From the NCBI GenBank assembly GCA_019359695.1, contig JAHHGV010000011.1:1-64000 (forward strand): a stretch of DNA of 64,000 bases. Reading direction: 5' to 3'. This DNA comes from Brasilonema angustatum HA4187-MV1. GTDB taxonomy: Bacteria; Cyanobacteriota; Cyanobacteriia; Cyanobacteriales; Nostocaceae. This document shows, in pieces, positions 50,280 to 61,178 of this stretch. Each line of letters begins with the position of its first letter. Positions within the stretch are counted from its first letter, which is position 1. The translations under genes and the position numbers were made by a program. The notes beneath the pieces were generated by a model. The model ran no database searches and was not told the DNA's origin. It worked only from the letters and a program-made list of their open reading frames with translations.

Positions 50280-51239
50280 TTACTCAACAGCGGTAGAACT
50301 CAAAGTCCTTGTCTCCCAAACAACCATATTATTATGAGTGGACGTTGGTGCAGGTGGCTGGTGTAAGGCAATCAACTGTGCTAATGTTCCTTTTAGCTGA
50401 GTACGAGGAACAATATCATCCACAAAGCCGTGCTTGAGTAAATCTTCCGCAGTTTGAAACTCCTCTGGAAGTTTTTCCCGTAAGGTTTGTTCGATCACTC
50501 GCCGCCCAGCAAAACCAATAGTAGCCTTTGGTTCTGCTATGATAATATCGCCCAACATGGCAAAGCTAGCAGTCACACCACCAGTGGTGGGATTTGTCAA
50601 AACGGGAATGTACAGCAACCGCGCTTCTTGATGACGCTGCAAAGCGGCAGAAATTTTCGCCATCTGCATGAGCGAAAGCATTCCTTCTTGCATCCTCGCT
50701 CCACCAGAGGTGCAAACAATAACCACAGGATATCGTCGTTGAGTGGCTTGCTCAATCAGGCGCGTCAGTTTTTCTCCGACAACCGAACCCATACTTCCTC
50801 CCATAAACCGGAAGTCCATAACGCCAAGAGCAATGGATAAACCATTTATTTGACCAAAACCAGTTTTAACTGCGTCTATTAACTTCAGTTTGTCCTGGGT
50901 TTCCCGCAGGCGATCAATATAAGGTTTGCGATCGCGAAACTGCAGTGGATCGGTGGGACACAAATGCTCATCTATCGATCTCCAACTGTTCACATCAATT
51001 AATTGACGGATGCGCTCATCACTATCAACCCGATTATGATGTCCACACTCAACACAAACCATTTGGTTTGCTCTTAAATCTTTGGCATATGTCAACACAC
51101 CACAGTTAGAACATTTATGCCACAGTCCATCAGCAATCTCACGCTCTTGGCGTTCTAGGATAGTAGATCCTGATTTCCGTCGATTTGCAAACCAATCTAA
51201 TAAAGACTTTAAACCGCGTGATTCTTCGTTGTTCGCCAT
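50280..51239 (-). CDS. accD: Acetyl-CoA carboxylase carboxyltransferase subunit beta
   Basis: A 319-residue crotonase-fold subunit that, with AccA, transfers the carboxyl group from biotin to acetyl-CoA in fatty acid synthesis. The N-terminal zinc ribbon is CSNC...CVEC; core motifs are [20 protein letters not shown] and [18 protein letters not shown] at 51239 (MANNEESRG) preferred; the frame to 51281 is not family-like. Confidence 0.96.
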   Translation of the reverse strand: MANNEESRGLKSLLDWFANRRKSGSTILERQEREIADGLWHKCSNCGVLTYAKDLRANQMVCVECGHHNRVDSDERIRQLIDVNSWRSIDEHLCPTDPLQFRDRKPYIDRLRETQDKLKLIDAVKTGFGQINGLSIALGVMDFRFMGGSMGSVVGEKLTRLIEQATQRRYPVVIVCTSGGARMQEGMLSLMQMAKISAALQRHQEARLLYIPVLTNPTTGGVTASFAMLGDIIIAEPKATIGFAGRRVIEQTLREKLPEEFQTAEDLLKHGFVDDIVPRTQLKGTLAQLIALHQPPAPTSTHNNMVVWETRTLSSTAVE

Positions 51240-52356
51240 TTGTATCTTATCTAAGTCGATAGTATGTTGAAAAAAGATCAAACCGATGCTGTCTTTGTCT
51301 TAGTTTTTTATCATCATTCCTTTGTCCATATTAAGGATGAATGACTCATAACTAATGACAACATATTCAAAATTGTCTTGTAAGCTGTAAAAGACCATAT
51401 TTTAGATCTTTGGTTGCCAGCTTAACGAAAATACGTAAACCAATTCAAGTCTGTTGCTCGCCTTCTGAGAAACTTAAAAAGTAGCAAAGCAGTCCATTTC
51501 TTTTGTAAACGTACCTACAAAGCTGCCCCAAATAAGATTTCACCCCCTAAATCAATAATATTTGTTGGTATGTTATGAGAACCAAGCAGTTGTTGCATCA
51601 ATTTTGCTTGTCAAAAGGGTACCCGTTATTAAGAGGATCATCCAACTCACCCTTAGGGTTTGTCTGTGGCTAAGGCTACAGCTTTTGTGACAGCGCACGC
51701 GCAGTCTCTTTGAAAGAGGTACGCACACCTATGGCGATCGCCCGTATAGCCCGTCTCTTTTAGAGACGGAGCAAGCGTTCTGAAGGAACGGTTGGGGGCT
51801 AGGGCGTGCTACGCGATACGCAAAGCGTCAAGCAAGCGGGCTTATCGCCCCCAAGTTCTCTGGAAGCTTCCGCCAACAAACAAGCGTGTTGTGCAGGAAA
51901 TACGGACACGCTGCTTTGAGTGGTGAATACCAGTGTGCAGGGTGTGGAAAACCAGGCTGCAGGGCTGAATTCACAAGATGATGTTATCAAAAGCTTAAAG
52001 ATAGATAGGGTGATGAAATCTACAATTATAGTGTATCTCCAAGTAGAGAGTGTCAATGCCCCAACGGGTGCGGGGGTAATACCATTTCACGATATGCCTG
52101 ATACACCAGTACTGGCAAGGGCGGACAGGTGCCTCAAGTCGGGAGACCCGCCCACGGTGAGACAGCGCTCTTTGGAGGATCTCCCGCTCTCACGGCGACT
52201 GCGGAGCGCGTTAGCTCCGGCCCCCTTAGGGGCTAGCGTGACCGTTCGGCACGGGGCCGTGCCCGATAGGCGTTAGCCATAGGGCTCAGGTCATCAGCCA
52301 TAGGGCACTGTCCTCCCCTACACCCGCCCCGGAGGGGCTTGCTCAAATTCAGTTAT
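51240..52356. repeat. Gene-free region rich in small repeats
   Basis: 51240-51600 is plain AT-rich sequence. 51640-51850 has repeats including a copy of the 36-bp family at 51813-51849 and GTCTCTTTTAGAGAC-type palindrome near 51750. 52090-52320 is a composite island (GGTGAGACAGCGCTC, TTAGCTCCGGCCCCCTTAGG, GGCACGGGGCCGTGCCC). Short frames on both strands here are not supported. Confidence 0.6.
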
Positions 52357-53202
52357 TCAATTGATTGGAAAAAATAATCGTAAATAAAAAGACAAAATCG
52401 CCTCGCCGCCAAATAGAGCAATGATTGCTCCACAAGCAAGAAAAGGACCAAAAGGTATCTTTTGCCCCCATTTTTGAGACAGCGCTGTGCGACTGCTGTG
52501 CTGTGATAGTATGATTTTGCCGCCAGCGACTATTACTCCAATAAGACTTGCAAGAAAACTAGCAAGCAACAAATACTTCCATCCTAGCCATGCTCCGATC
52601 ATGGCTGCTAATTTGGTGTCTCCTCTACCCATAGCAGTTTTGCCAAAGACAATTGAACCAATTATGGCGATCGCATCAAATAGCCATAAGCCCAGCACTG
52701 CTCCTCCTATCGCCATTTTCAGATGATCTACCAATCCGATCCAACTCGCTTCTGGTAGAAAGCCACAAATTATGTGAAAAACAATTCCTACTAACAAACC
52801 TGATTTAGTCAGTGAGTTTGGTAGTGTCATTGTATCTAAATCAATCAGCGATAGTGCCAATAACCAACTGCAAAACGCCCAGTACCCTACTGTAGAGAGT
52901 GAAAATTTCAGTATCCAAAAAACGAACAAAAAAATAAAACCCGTTACCCCCTCTACCACAGGATAACGGATAGAAATTTTTCTTTTACAATTGCGACAGC
53001 GCCCTTTTAACCATAGCCATCCCAACACTGGTACATTCTCGTAGGGTTTGAGTTGGTTTAAGCAATGGGGACAATGAGAGGGTGGAAAAAGAATCGAAAG
53101 TCCAATTGGTAACCGATAGACTATTACATTAATAAAGCTGCCAATAGATGTGCCTAAAGCAAAGACGATCAAACTTGTCTGGACTATGATCAAGATGAAC
53201 AT
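52357..53202 (-). CDS. pilD: Prepilin peptidase (type IV leader peptidase/methylase)
   Basis: A 281-residue membrane enzyme that cleaves and methylates type IV pilin precursors. The N-terminal domain has CPHC...CRNC (zinc site of the methylase domain); the catalytic aspartates are in SLIDLDTMTLPN and GRGDTKLAAMIG. Eight or so hydrophobic segments. Cyanobacteria use it for pili, motility and DNA uptake. No pil genes adjoin. Confidence 0.95.
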   Translation of the reverse strand: MFILIIVQTSLIVFALGTSIGSFINVIVYRLPIGLSILFPPSHCPHCLNQLKPYENVPVLGWLWLKGRCRNCKRKISIRYPVVEGVTGFIFLFVFWILKFSLSTVGYWAFCSWLLALSLIDLDTMTLPNSLTKSGLLVGIVFHIICGFLPEASWIGLVDHLKMAIGGAVLGLWLFDAIAIIGSIVFGKTAMGRGDTKLAAMIGAWLGWKYLLLASFLASLIGVIVAGGKIILSQHSSRTALSQKWGQKIPFGPFLACGAIIALFGGEAILSFYLRLFFPIN

Positions 53203-53239
53203 TCAAGTCAATTGTGAGTTAGTTGGGTGTTTGGGCTTT

Positions 53240-53390
53240 CCCCATGAACAGCTGGTGAGACAGGGCTATGCAGGAGGCTCTCCCACTCTCACGGCGATTG
53301 CGCTCTAGTGGGAACGGCTACGCCATTGGGCTATCGCAGCGTGACCAAAGGTCATACCCGAAGGATTCACCCAGAGGGTTTTTGCCATTT
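53240..53390. repeat. Composite small-repeat island
   Basis: Contains GGTGAGACAGGGCTATGCAG, GCTCTCCCACTCTCACGGCG and GGCTACGCCATTGGGCTATC, members of the families at 52090 and 60608. Confidence 0.6.
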
Positions 53391-53446
53391 GCTCAAAAGT
53401 TATAACCTTAACTCATGACTGATGACTCATGACCAGTCTTTATGGC

Positions 53447-53710
53447 TTAATACATATACGACTCAATCTGATTCAAAGGAACGAAGCATTCTTCAGGTAA
53501 GAGAATTGGTTGGTGAGTAAATATCACTTTACCTCGGTGATTAGACCGATTAATTGCGACTCCTGAAGCTTGTCCAGTGATTTCGGGATGTACCTCACAG
53601 TAAGTGTGGTAGATTTGCCCAGCAGCTCTGATGACGGTTGGATCAATCAAAGCTGGCTGGCTCTTCTGATTGGTATAGTTTTCCTGTCCTTTTTTTAAAG
53701 CGTACACCAC
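53447..53710 (-). CDS. Hypothetical protein, 87 residues
   Basis: Frame with a GTG start at 53710; residues such as DPTVIRAAGQIYHTYCEVHP and CFVPLNQIESYMY look protein-like, with no signal, span or known motif. The frame is open about 17 codons further upstream to a TAA without ATG. It lies between leuB and the repeat island, on the same strand as leuB and 88 nt after it. Function unknown. Confidence 0.5.
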   Translation of the reverse strand: MVYALKKGQENYTNQKSQPALIDPTVIRAAGQIYHTYCEVHPEITGQASGVAINRSNHRGKVIFTHQPILLPEECFVPLNQIESYMY

Positions 53711-53798
53711 TCGCGAAGTATTGTTGTAGGTTTGTGTTAATAGTTTATCCGAAAATTTTCTTTAAAGTTGCCAAAATTTCCACTTTAAGCATATGCAC

Positions 53799-54887
53799 TC
53801 ATTTTGCTTCCAGAACTTGGATAAGTGCTTCGCCCATAGCGCGACAACCCAAAAGGTTCATACCTGGGGAAATTATATCTCCTGTGCGATCGCCTCTTTG
53901 TAACACTTCTAACACTCCTTGTTCAATCTCATCTGCTGCGGTTGATTCATTTAAACCATAACGAAGCATCATAGCAGCACTTAAAACCTGTGCTAAAGGA
54001 TTTGCTTTATCTTGCCCTGCTATATCTGGGGCAGAACCGTGGACGGGTTCAAAAACTCCTGGATTAGAAGCACCCAAACTTGCAGAGGGTAACATTCCGA
54101 TGCTGCCAGTTAGCATAGCAGCTGCATCTGAAAGAATATCACCAAACAAGTTGCCTGTGACAATAGTGTCAAACTGCTTGGGAGCGCGTAACAACTGCAT
54201 GGCTGCATTATCTACATACATGTGAGAGAGTTCCACATCCGGATACTCTTGGGCAAGTTTGGTGATGCGATCGCGCCACAGTTGAGAAACTTCCAACACA
54301 TTCGCCTTATCCACCGAACAGAGTTTCCCTCCGCGTTTACGTGCAGCTTCAAACGCCACCCGCCCAATGCGCTCAATTTCTGATTCGGTGTAAGCCATCG
54401 TATTGACACCGCGCTTTTCACCCGTTTCTGTTTCAAAAATTCCTTTGGGCTTGCCAAAGTAAATTCCTCCGGTGAGTTCGCGGACTACCAAAATATCAAC
54501 ACCTTCCACAACCTCCCGTTTCAAGGAAGAAGCATCAATCAACTGAGGCAATATTTTCGCTGGGCGCAAATTGGCAAATAATCCCAACCCTGCACGCAGT
54601 CCTAACAAACCTGCTTCTGGACGTAAATGGGATGGTAGGGTGTCCCATTTATAACCGCCAATGGCTGCTAGTAAAACAGCATCGCTATTGCGACACGTAT
54701 CTAAGCTGAACGCTGGTAGGGGTTCGCCTGTAGCATCAATTGCAGCACCACCGATGAGTGCTTCAGTGAATTGAAACTGAATATCAAACTTTTTCCCTAC
54801 GACTTTCAGCACGTCTACCGCAACTGCCATAATTTCGGGTCCGATGCCATCGCCAGGGAGTAGGGTAATCCGGTAGTTCTGGGTCAT
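53799..54887 (-). CDS. leuB: 3-isopropylmalate dehydrogenase
   Basis: A 362-residue beta-decarboxylating dehydrogenase of leucine biosynthesis. [12 protein letters not shown] at the start, [30 protein letters not shown] and [20 protein letters not shown] are standard LeuB motifs, and [15 protein letters not shown] binds NAD. Starts at ATG 54887. leuC and leuD are not nearby. Confidence 0.97.
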   Translation of the reverse strand: MTQNYRITLLPGDGIGPEIMAVAVDVLKVVGKKFDIQFQFTEALIGGAAIDATGEPLPAFSLDTCRNSDAVLLAAIGGYKWDTLPSHLRPEAGLLGLRAGLGLFANLRPAKILPQLIDASSLKREVVEGVDILVVRELTGGIYFGKPKGIFETETGEKRGVNTMAYTESEIERIGRVAFEAARKRGGKLCSVDKANVLEVSQLWRDRITKLAQEYPDVELSHMYVDNAAMQLLRAPKQFDTIVTGNLFGDILSDAAAMLTGSIGMLPSASLGASNPGVFEPVHGSAPDIAGQDKANPLAQVLSAAMMLRYGLNESTAADEIEQGVLEVLQRGDRTGDIISPGMNLLGCRAMGEALIQVLEAK

Positions 54888-55035
54888 AGTTCGTTTTGGT
54901 GGTAGGTAAATGTTTAATCGCGCAGAATTTCTTGCAGATTAAATATCATACCTAGCAAGTGTACGCCCATGAGTAGCAATCGAGCAAAAAACTGGGTAAA
55001 GCCTGTAATCCTTATTTGGTGTTGACATCCGTTAC

Positions 55036-55062
55036 ACCGCACGCCGCAAAGCGGCGTGCGGT
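55036..55062. other. Strong GC-rich hairpin
   Basis: ACCGCACGCCGC-AAA-GCGGCGTGCGGT is a perfect 12-bp stem with a 3-nt loop, followed on the plus strand by AATTTTATTATT. It lies between the divergent leuB and the gene at 55122, so it does not terminate either; it could be a repeat or a structured leader. Confidence 0.7.
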
Positions 55063-55121
55063 AATTTTATTATTATGTGATTCAAAGAACTTGATATAAA
55101 AAATTAAGGAACGCCAAGGAA

Positions 55122-55589
55122 ATGAGTGAACACCTGGGTGATAAGCTGGACTCGCCCGAGCAAAAGAGGCAACAGGAGGCGGCGCAGTGGAAAGAACAGG
55201 CTCGACAACAGGCTCAGGAGGAGCAACGGCAAATCTCAGAGGAGCAGCGGCAAACCTCAGAGGAGCAGCGGCAGTCTTTTGAAGAAGATAGGCAGTTACA
55301 AGAGAAGAGCCGAGAAGCTGCAGAAGAAATCAGGCAGGCTAATGAACAAGCGCGATTAGCTACAGAAGAAATCAGGCAGGCTAATGAACAAGCGCGATTA
55401 GCTACAGAAGAAATCAGGCAGGCTAATGAACAAGCGCGATTAGCTACAGAAGAAATCAGGCAGGCTGCTGAACAAGCGCGACTAGCTGCTGAACAAGCGC
55501 GACTGGCTCAACTGGAGCAAGAGGAGATTTTGAAGGAGATGCGGGAGTCTGCCAAACAAGCGGGACAAATTCGCAGTGAAACCGATTAG
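55122..55589 (+). CDS. Glu/Gln/Arg-rich coiled-coil protein with tandem repeats
   Basis: A 155-residue, highly charged protein predicted to be one long helix. Residues about 20-60 have EEQRQ-type repeats; about 66-122 have four 14-residue units EEIRQANEQARLAT. No signal or membrane segment. I do not recognise it; it resembles a cytoskeletal or scaffold-like coiled coil only in composition. AAGGAA precedes the ATG by about 10 nt. Confidence 0.75.
   Translation: MSEHLGDKLDSPEQKRQQEAAQWKEQARQQAQEEQRQISEEQRQTSEEQRQSFEEDRQLQEKSREAAEEIRQANEQARLATEEIRQANEQARLATEEIRQANEQARLATEEIRQAAEQARLAAEQARLAQLEQEEILKEMRESAKQAGQIRSETD
55323..55490. repeat. 42-bp coding tandem repeat
   Basis: Four units of GAAGAAATCAGGCAGGCT followed by AATGAACAAGCGCGATTAGC, three practically identical and the fourth slightly changed, then shorter GCTGAACAAGCGCGACT units. 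The near-identity indicates recent expansion. Confidence 0.85.
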
Positions 55590-55739
55590 TGCAGGAAGCC
55601 AATACCAGTTCTACTCCTTTCGGTGCCCGTACTCCGTAGGAGAACCCGTAGGGTAGATTACCGTTTAGGCAGCACCAGGTACACCCAGTACAGAAATGAC
55701 ATCAGTAATTTTACACAGGTAAGAGAGTAAATGATTTTT

Positions 55740-56065
55740 GACCGAAACAATTTTAGATTTTAAATTTTAGATTTTAAATTGGGGAGCCAATACAGCAAGC
55801 GCGTAGCGTGGCACTTTGTGCCATAGTCCTTGTTTCCCAAAAGAGGTACTTGGTGAGACCAGCGCTGCAGGAGGGTCTCCCTCCGTAGGCGACTGGCGAA
55901 CCCGAAGGGCGTTGATTTTCGGTACAAGCCCCGTCCATCTTTGACGGAATTAATCCAAAATCGTAAATTTAAAAATCTAGGCTTCGTTTCGCTCCGTTCC
56001 AAGCAGAGCACTTTTAGGGTGGAGTTAATCCAAAATATAAAATTCTAAATCCAAAATTGATTGAC
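55740..56065. repeat. Long direct repeat flanking the protease/TPR gene, copy A
   Basis: Shares its start (GACCGAAACAATTTTAGATT) and end (CCAAAATTGATTGAC) and most of its sequence with 59469-59763. The ends are themselves loosely inverted (A/T-rich), like a MITE. The middle (about 55839-55911) is a small-repeat island, GGTGAGACCAGCGCTGCAGG then AGGGTCTCCCTCCG, not found in copy B. The gap 55590-56245 holds no gene. Confidence 0.85.
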
Positions 56066-56245
56066 ACTTCCACGACTATGAAGATTTTGCTTCGCTTGTA
56101 GAATGAACGCGGTTGTGAAGCATTTCACGGGCGCGGAAATGGCATGGAACGCATGCTACATTTGGGACACAACTTGCGTACTGAAACTGCAACTATAAGG
56201 TGCTGCTCTCGAAACCAAAAATGTGAGCGGGATCGTCAATTCTAT

Positions 56246-59200
56246 CTAATTCTTCTGAATCAGACGTGCAAAATCTCCTTTATTATAAGCTTCCGCAAGA
56301 TCCGGGCTGAGACGCATGGCTTGCTTGAAATCCTCCATCGCTCCTTTGTCGTCTTTCTCTTGCAAACGCGCCAAACCCCGGTTGTTGTAAGCTAAGGCAA
56401 GGTCTGGTTTGAGGCGAATGGCTTGTGTAAAATCGGCGATCGCCTTCTCATAGTCTTTGGCATTTTGTGTCTTCTGCAAAGACTCTGGATTGATGTATAA
56501 AACCGTAGGTGTGTTGGAGTTGAGGCGAATAGATTGATTTGCTGGGGCGAAGTCCCCGATCTTATCTTCTTGTTGCACACGCACCAAACCCCGATTGTTG
56601 TAAGCTAAGGCAAAATCTGGTTTGAGGCGAATTGCTTCGTTGTAATCTGCGATCGCTCCAGTATAGTCTTTCTGTTCCTGTCGCGCGTTACCCCGCAACG
56701 TATAGTATAGATGTGCCAACTGAGGAAAAAGACTGATGGCTTTGTTGTAATCTCCAATTGCTCCCTGTTGATCTTTGAGGATAAATCGAGCCTTTCCTCG
56801 TTCACTATAAAACCAGGCGTTATCAGGCTGGAGTCGCAAAGCGGTGTCGAAATCCTGTGTAAATCCCTGTTGGGAACCCATCATAGCATTGACAATTCCT
56901 CGACCAACATAAGCGGGGGCATAGTTAGGTTCTAAGCGTATAGATCCGCTATAGTTTTCCATTGCTGTTTTGTAGTCTTTTTGAACAGTGCGGACATCGC
57001 CCAGCTTTTTGTAATAAATATAAGCTGATTCCGGAGCAAAGCGAATCGCTGAGGTGTAATCTTCAATAGCACCCTTGTCATCTTGTAAAATAGAATGCGC
57101 AATACCGCGCTTATTATAAATAGCTGCTGAGTCAGGCTCAAGCCGCAGTGCTGTCTCGAAATCTTTGATGAATGCTTTGCGGTTTCCCATCATGGCGTAA
57201 ACTATCCCCCGATCAACGTAGGCATAGCCATTATCAGCTTGAAGAGTGATAGCCTTATTTAAATCCTCAAGTGCTCCTTGATAATTTTCTTCATTAGACT
57301 TGGCGATACCGCGTCGTCGATATGCAAAGGGATTATCAGGTTGAAGCCGCAAAGCTTCGTTAAAATCTTTAATTGCTTGGGTGGTGTCTCCAATAGTAGT
57401 TAAAGTTTCACCCCGAAGAATATACTGCAAAGGCTGAGGATTAATTTTAATCGCTTGATCGCAAGCCTTAATCGCTTTTGAGTAATTTCCTAATTCACCC
57501 AAAACACTACATAGTCCTCGATAAGCCATGAACTCATCTGGCTTGAGTGAAATCACTTTTTCCAAAGCTTGGCGTGCTTCTTCGTATCGATTCAAGGCAA
57601 AAAGCGTATCGCCAAGTTCACGCCAAGCTGGGTCATATGTTCGATTATACGCTCTTGCTTTGTTGAAAGATTCCAGTGCGTCTTTATATTTTTGCTGTAA
57701 ACGTTGTGCCCTTCCACGTGCATACCAAGCTTGATAAAAGTCTGGCTTGATTTTGATCGCTTTGTCAAAAGCATCTACTGCTTTTTCATACTTTTGCGAT
57801 CGCAACAATTTATTTCCATAACTGAGCCACTCAAATTCATCCGAATTGTCTTTCGGTGATGCTACATTCAGAGCAGATGTGATAATTGCATCTTGTTGTG
57901 GGGCGCTCAATCGCGGTGGCAAAGTCGTGTGTTTTTTTAGATTGAGTTCCAACTTGTCTTGTTGTACCAATGCCAAAAAGGTACGAATAGGTACACCCAA
58001 ACTATAACCAAGTTGAATTTCCCGTGCCTCACCAGTTCTTTGTTTAATTAAAGTTGGTTCACCTTCTGCTGCTGTATGAATCCCAATGACTCGACCCAAA
58101 CTATCTAACACTGGGCTACCACTCATACCTTTATCGGTTGAGTTAGTATAAACCAATTCATAACCAAAAGCAAAAGAACGAGAATCCTTAGCCCGATCTA
58201 TTCCCCCACCATAAAGCAAGCCAGCACTAAACTGACGTTTTGGTTGTGTGGTTAGATCATCTGATGTCGGCATTCCAGACACAAAAACGATTCTGTCTTC
58301 ATTTTCCAAGTCATAATCAGCCAGAGTCGCCACTTGGTAAGTTTGGTTGCTGGTGAATTGCAACAAAGCTAAATCTGTCCCTTCCCAGGTTTTCACCCCC
58401 GTTGTGTTGACTGAATACTGCTGATTATCTGGGGTAACAATTTTCAAGTTGTTCTTGTTTCGCACGACATGACCAGCGGTGAGGACGTAATATGTGTTAC
58501 CTTGCTTATTAACAATCACTCCCGAGCCATGACTGCTTTCCCAAGTAATTAACACCGTAATTTCTTGGGCAATTTTGTCCACCAGACTTGCTACCAAGGG
58601 CGTCGAGTTTGGTGCTGCTTGTTTAAGTGTATTTCTTGCTTGAGGGATTTCCGGTGGAATAATTGGGGGGTCGAACTGCGCTAATGTTTCAATGGGGACT
58701 CCCCAACTTGAGCGTTTCATCCGTTCACGTAAGGCGTCATTAGGTTGAGATCCATCCTCATACATATAAGGATCACCCCACAGAGGTTGAGCATGAATAC
58801 CATTGACACCAATAACCTTACCTTCATTATTTAATACCGGTCCGCCGCTCATACCCTTTTCAATTTCATTGGTGTATCCAATCCGGTATCCCCCTTTCAA
58901 AGGGCGTTCTAGCAACAGGGAAACACGCCCACTTGTTGTAATCATCTGCCTCGACACAGATGAATTCTCTTCAAAAGGAAACCCTGCAGCTAACACTTGA
59001 TCGCCTTCTTGTAATGTTGAGGAATTTCCTAAGGAGGCTACGGCATAGTTTCCTGGTGCACGAAACTGTAATACACTCAAGTCTTTGTTATCATAATTAA
59101 CATCCTTGAGCAACTGTGCCGGATAATTTCGACCATCGGATGTATAGATTAGATGTTGTTTGCCTGTTTCCAGAACGTGCCGACTGGTGAGAACTGTATA

Positions 59201-59440
59201 CAGTTGACCTTCCTTCTGAATCAAAATCCCAGAACCGCCATTGTTCCCAGAAATAATTTTGACAGTAATAGATTGAGCTAGTTTCCGCAATTGCTCTTGT
59301 GACAATTGTGAGGCTTGCTGCTGAGCAAATAGTTTGGCACTAGAAATATTTAGAGGAAGACTTTGTACTGGTAGCATCCATAACGTGCCCATCCAGACAA
59401 CCAAAGCCAGTAACCGACAATTCATTTGCTCATATCCCAT
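56246..59440 (-). CDS. Exported protein with two trypsin-like domains and many TPRs
   Basis: A 1064-residue protein. The signal peptide is LLALVVWMGTLWMLPVQSLP. Two S1-type peptidase domains follow: the first with TSRHVL, DLSVLQF and GMSGGPVL, the second with TAGHVV, DLALLQF and GMSGSPVL, so both keep a His-Asp-Ser triad. From about residue 530 to the end there are more than a dozen TPRs. The start is ATG 59440 (MGYEQMNCR) or 59425; the frame beyond runs into the direct repeat. The next gene upstream on the same strand encodes a COP23 protein; this pairing is familiar in cyanobacteria and suggests joint function outside the cytoplasm. Substrates unknown. Confidence 0.9.
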   Translation of the reverse strand: MGYEQMNCRLLALVVWMGTLWMLPVQSLPLNISSAKLFAQQQASQLSQEQLRKLAQSITVKIISGNNGGSGILIQKEGQLYTVLTSRHVLETGKQHLIYTSDGRNYPAQLLKDVNYDNKDLSVLQFRAPGNYAVASLGNSSTLQEGDQVLAAGFPFEENSSVSRQMITTSGRVSLLLERPLKGGYRIGYTNEIEKGMSGGPVLNNEGKVIGVNGIHAQPLWGDPYMYEDGSQPNDALRERMKRSSWGVPIETLAQFDPPIIPPEIPQARNTLKQAAPNSTPLVASLVDKIAQEITVLITWESSHGSGVIVNKQGNTYYVLTAGHVVRNKNNLKIVTPDNQQYSVNTTGVKTWEGTDLALLQFTSNQTYQVATLADYDLENEDRIVFVSGMPTSDDLTTQPKRQFSAGLLYGGGIDRAKDSRSFAFGYELVYTNSTDKGMSGSPVLDSLGRVIGIHTAAEGEPTLIKQRTGEAREIQLGYSLGVPIRTFLALVQQDKLELNLKKHTTLPPRLSAPQQDAIITSALNVASPKDNSDEFEWLSYGNKLLRSQKYEKAVDAFDKAIKIKPDFYQAWYARGRAQRLQQKYKDALESFNKARAYNRTYDPAWRELGDTLFALNRYEEARQALEKVISLKPDEFMAYRGLCSVLGELGNYSKAIKACDQAIKINPQPLQYILRGETLTTIGDTTQAIKDFNEALRLQPDNPFAYRRRGIAKSNEENYQGALEDLNKAITLQADNGYAYVDRGIVYAMMGNRKAFIKDFETALRLEPDSAAIYNKRGIAHSILQDDKGAIEDYTSAIRFAPESAYIYYKKLGDVRTVQKDYKTAMENYSGSIRLEPNYAPAYVGRGIVNAMMGSQQGFTQDFDTALRLQPDNAWFYSERGKARFILKDQQGAIGDYNKAISLFPQLAHLYYTLRGNARQEQKDYTGAIADYNEAIRLKPDFALAYNNRGLVRVQQEDKIGDFAPANQSIRLNSNTPTVLYINPESLQKTQNAKDYEKAIADFTQAIRLKPDLALAYNNRGLARLQEKDDKGAMEDFKQAMRLSPDLAEAYNKGDFARLIQKN

Positions 59441-59468
59441 TAATGTCAATTTATTTATAGGGAAATCT

Positions 59469-59763
59469 GACCGAAACAATTTTAGATTTTAAATTTTAGA
59501 TTTTAAATTGGGGAGCCAATACAGCAAGCGCATAGCGTGGCACTTTGTGCCATAGTCCTTGTTTCCCTCTCAGTAGCGGAGACGCTACGCTAACACGCTT
59601 GTTCTGGCGTTGATTTTCGGTACAAGCCCTGTCCTTGTTGGACGGAATTAATCCAAAATCGTAAATTTTAAAATCTAGGCTTCGTTTCGCTCCGCTCCAA
59701 GCTCTGCACTTTTAGGGTGGAGTTAATCCAAAATCTAAAATCCTAAATCCAAAATTGATTGAC
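59469..59763. repeat. Long direct repeat flanking the protease/TPR gene, copy B
   Basis: Same orientation and outer sequence as 55740-56065. The middle (about 59566-59608) is different: CTCAGTAGCGGAGACGCTAC then GCTAACACGCTTGTTCTGGC. It separates the COP23 gene from the protease/TPR gene and may contain or displace its promoter. Confidence 0.85.
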
Positions 59764-59832
59764 CACTGTTTTGATTTTGCTATCTCACTAAGGGTGAACC
59801 GCGAAAGTTAGACGTATTCAAACTAGGATACC

Positions 59833-60351
59833 TTACTCAGCGTCACTGCGCTCCTCCCTGAGTAATTGATTCATATCAATATAGGTTTGATGAGATTCAT
59901 CATCAGATTGAACAATCGGACCACTAGCTGTGTAACCCATTTGTCTGAGATTTTCAATCACTTGGCTTGCATCGTCACTTGCTCTGAGTGTGAGTAACAA
60001 ATAGCTACAAGTTCCACCATATCGACTGGCGGCACATAAAACCTTTTGACCATTCATGGTTCCAGTTGTGAGATAGTTTAGCACACCGTCAACAGAAGCA
60101 CTTTGAAATCTCGCAGAAACAGCCTCACAACGTGCTCTTTGGGAAAATTTATTATTCCAATTTCTTTGCCAGCTAATGAGTGGAATTTTTCTTCCTAGGG
60201 CGTTGCGAGCGTATGTTGTTGGTACGCCATCCCTATTTACACCACAAAAGTATGTATTAACTTGAGCATAGGTAGGGTGAATTATAGTAGTAAAATTGCC
60301 AAGTGCGATCGCACTGGCAGCTAGCATATTTGCAAATAATTTGGCCTTCAT
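59833..60351 (-). CDS. COP23 domain protein
   Basis: A 172-residue exported protein: signal peptide (AASAIALGNF...PTYA) then the COP23 domain, with YFCGVNRDGVPTTYARN, LISWQRNWNNKFSQRARCEA and VLCAASRYGGTCSYLLLTL. The cysteines probably form disulfides. COP23 was described as a membrane protein with circadian abundance in a unicellular cyanobacterium; the function is unknown. It is 390 bp upstream of the protease/TPR gene on the same strand. Confidence 0.88.
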   Translation of the reverse strand: MKAKLFANMLAASAIALGNFTTIIHPTYAQVNTYFCGVNRDGVPTTYARNALGRKIPLISWQRNWNNKFSQRARCEAVSARFQSASVDGVLNYLTTGTMNGQKVLCAASRYGGTCSYLLLTLRASDDASQVIENLRQMGYTASGPIVQSDDESHQTYIDMNQLLREERSDAE

Positions 60352-61178
60352 GGTAGTGCTCTTGTTCCTAATAACGAAGAAGTGATATTAACTACATGCT
60401 TGCAATCAATCAATCGTGAGCTTCTCCAAGGGTATGAACAAATATTGTTAGTTAGTATTAATTACGGCATTTTTATTTTAATACTTAATTTTCAGAGGAT
60501 TCAAATTTCCCAAGATTTTTTTACCAGATAAATTGTCAAGAAAGATACATTTTTTGTAACATCGCCATCCAATTTCATTAACTTATATAGGAATCCGGTT
60601 TGATTTGGTGAGACCAGTGCTGCAGGAGGGTTTCCCGACAGAGGCATCTGGTGAGACAGCGCTGCAGGAGGGTCTCCCGACAGAGGCGACTGCGAACCCG
60701 AAGGGCGAACCCGATAGCCGTAAGGCGTGGCCGTTCCCACTAGGGTGAATCACAAAGTAGAGACGCTTAACGCTTAAGAAGCAATAAAAGTGTACCTAGC
60801 TTCGTCAAAAATCAAATACGAGTCCTATAGCACTGGCAACCTCAACTAGCCAGAGAAATAAAAATCCACCAGATGGCAAAGCATAGCTGGTGCAGATTCT
60901 CTTTCCATTACCTCTGCCCCTAATACCATTTCTTTGTAAGGATGCGCCAAATTTTCTTGACTTCTTCTTTCTTTGTGTGCTTTGCGCCCTACCCTGCGGG
61001 AAGCCGCTGCGCGTCTACGCGGTTCGTTCCTCATATAATTGGGCGCATGTTCATACAGAATTGGTATAACGGCTGTGAAAATTTTTACAGATCTTTGTTG
61101 ACTGAACTAATCGGGAAAGATTTCTCCTAAAATCTTCCTTTAACGGGGATGGAAAAAACGGTGCAAAATGATCTAGTT
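60352..61178. repeat. Gene-free region with a composite small-repeat island
   Basis: 60608-60745 carries two tandem units (GGTGAGACCAGTGCTGCAGG and GGTGAGACAGCGCTGCAGGA, each followed by AGGGT[T/C]TCCCGACAGAGGC) and GAACCCGAAGGGCG repeats. A further GC-rich repeat, CCCTGCGGGAAGCCGCTGCG, is near 60992. The rest is AT-rich with no gene. Confidence 0.65.
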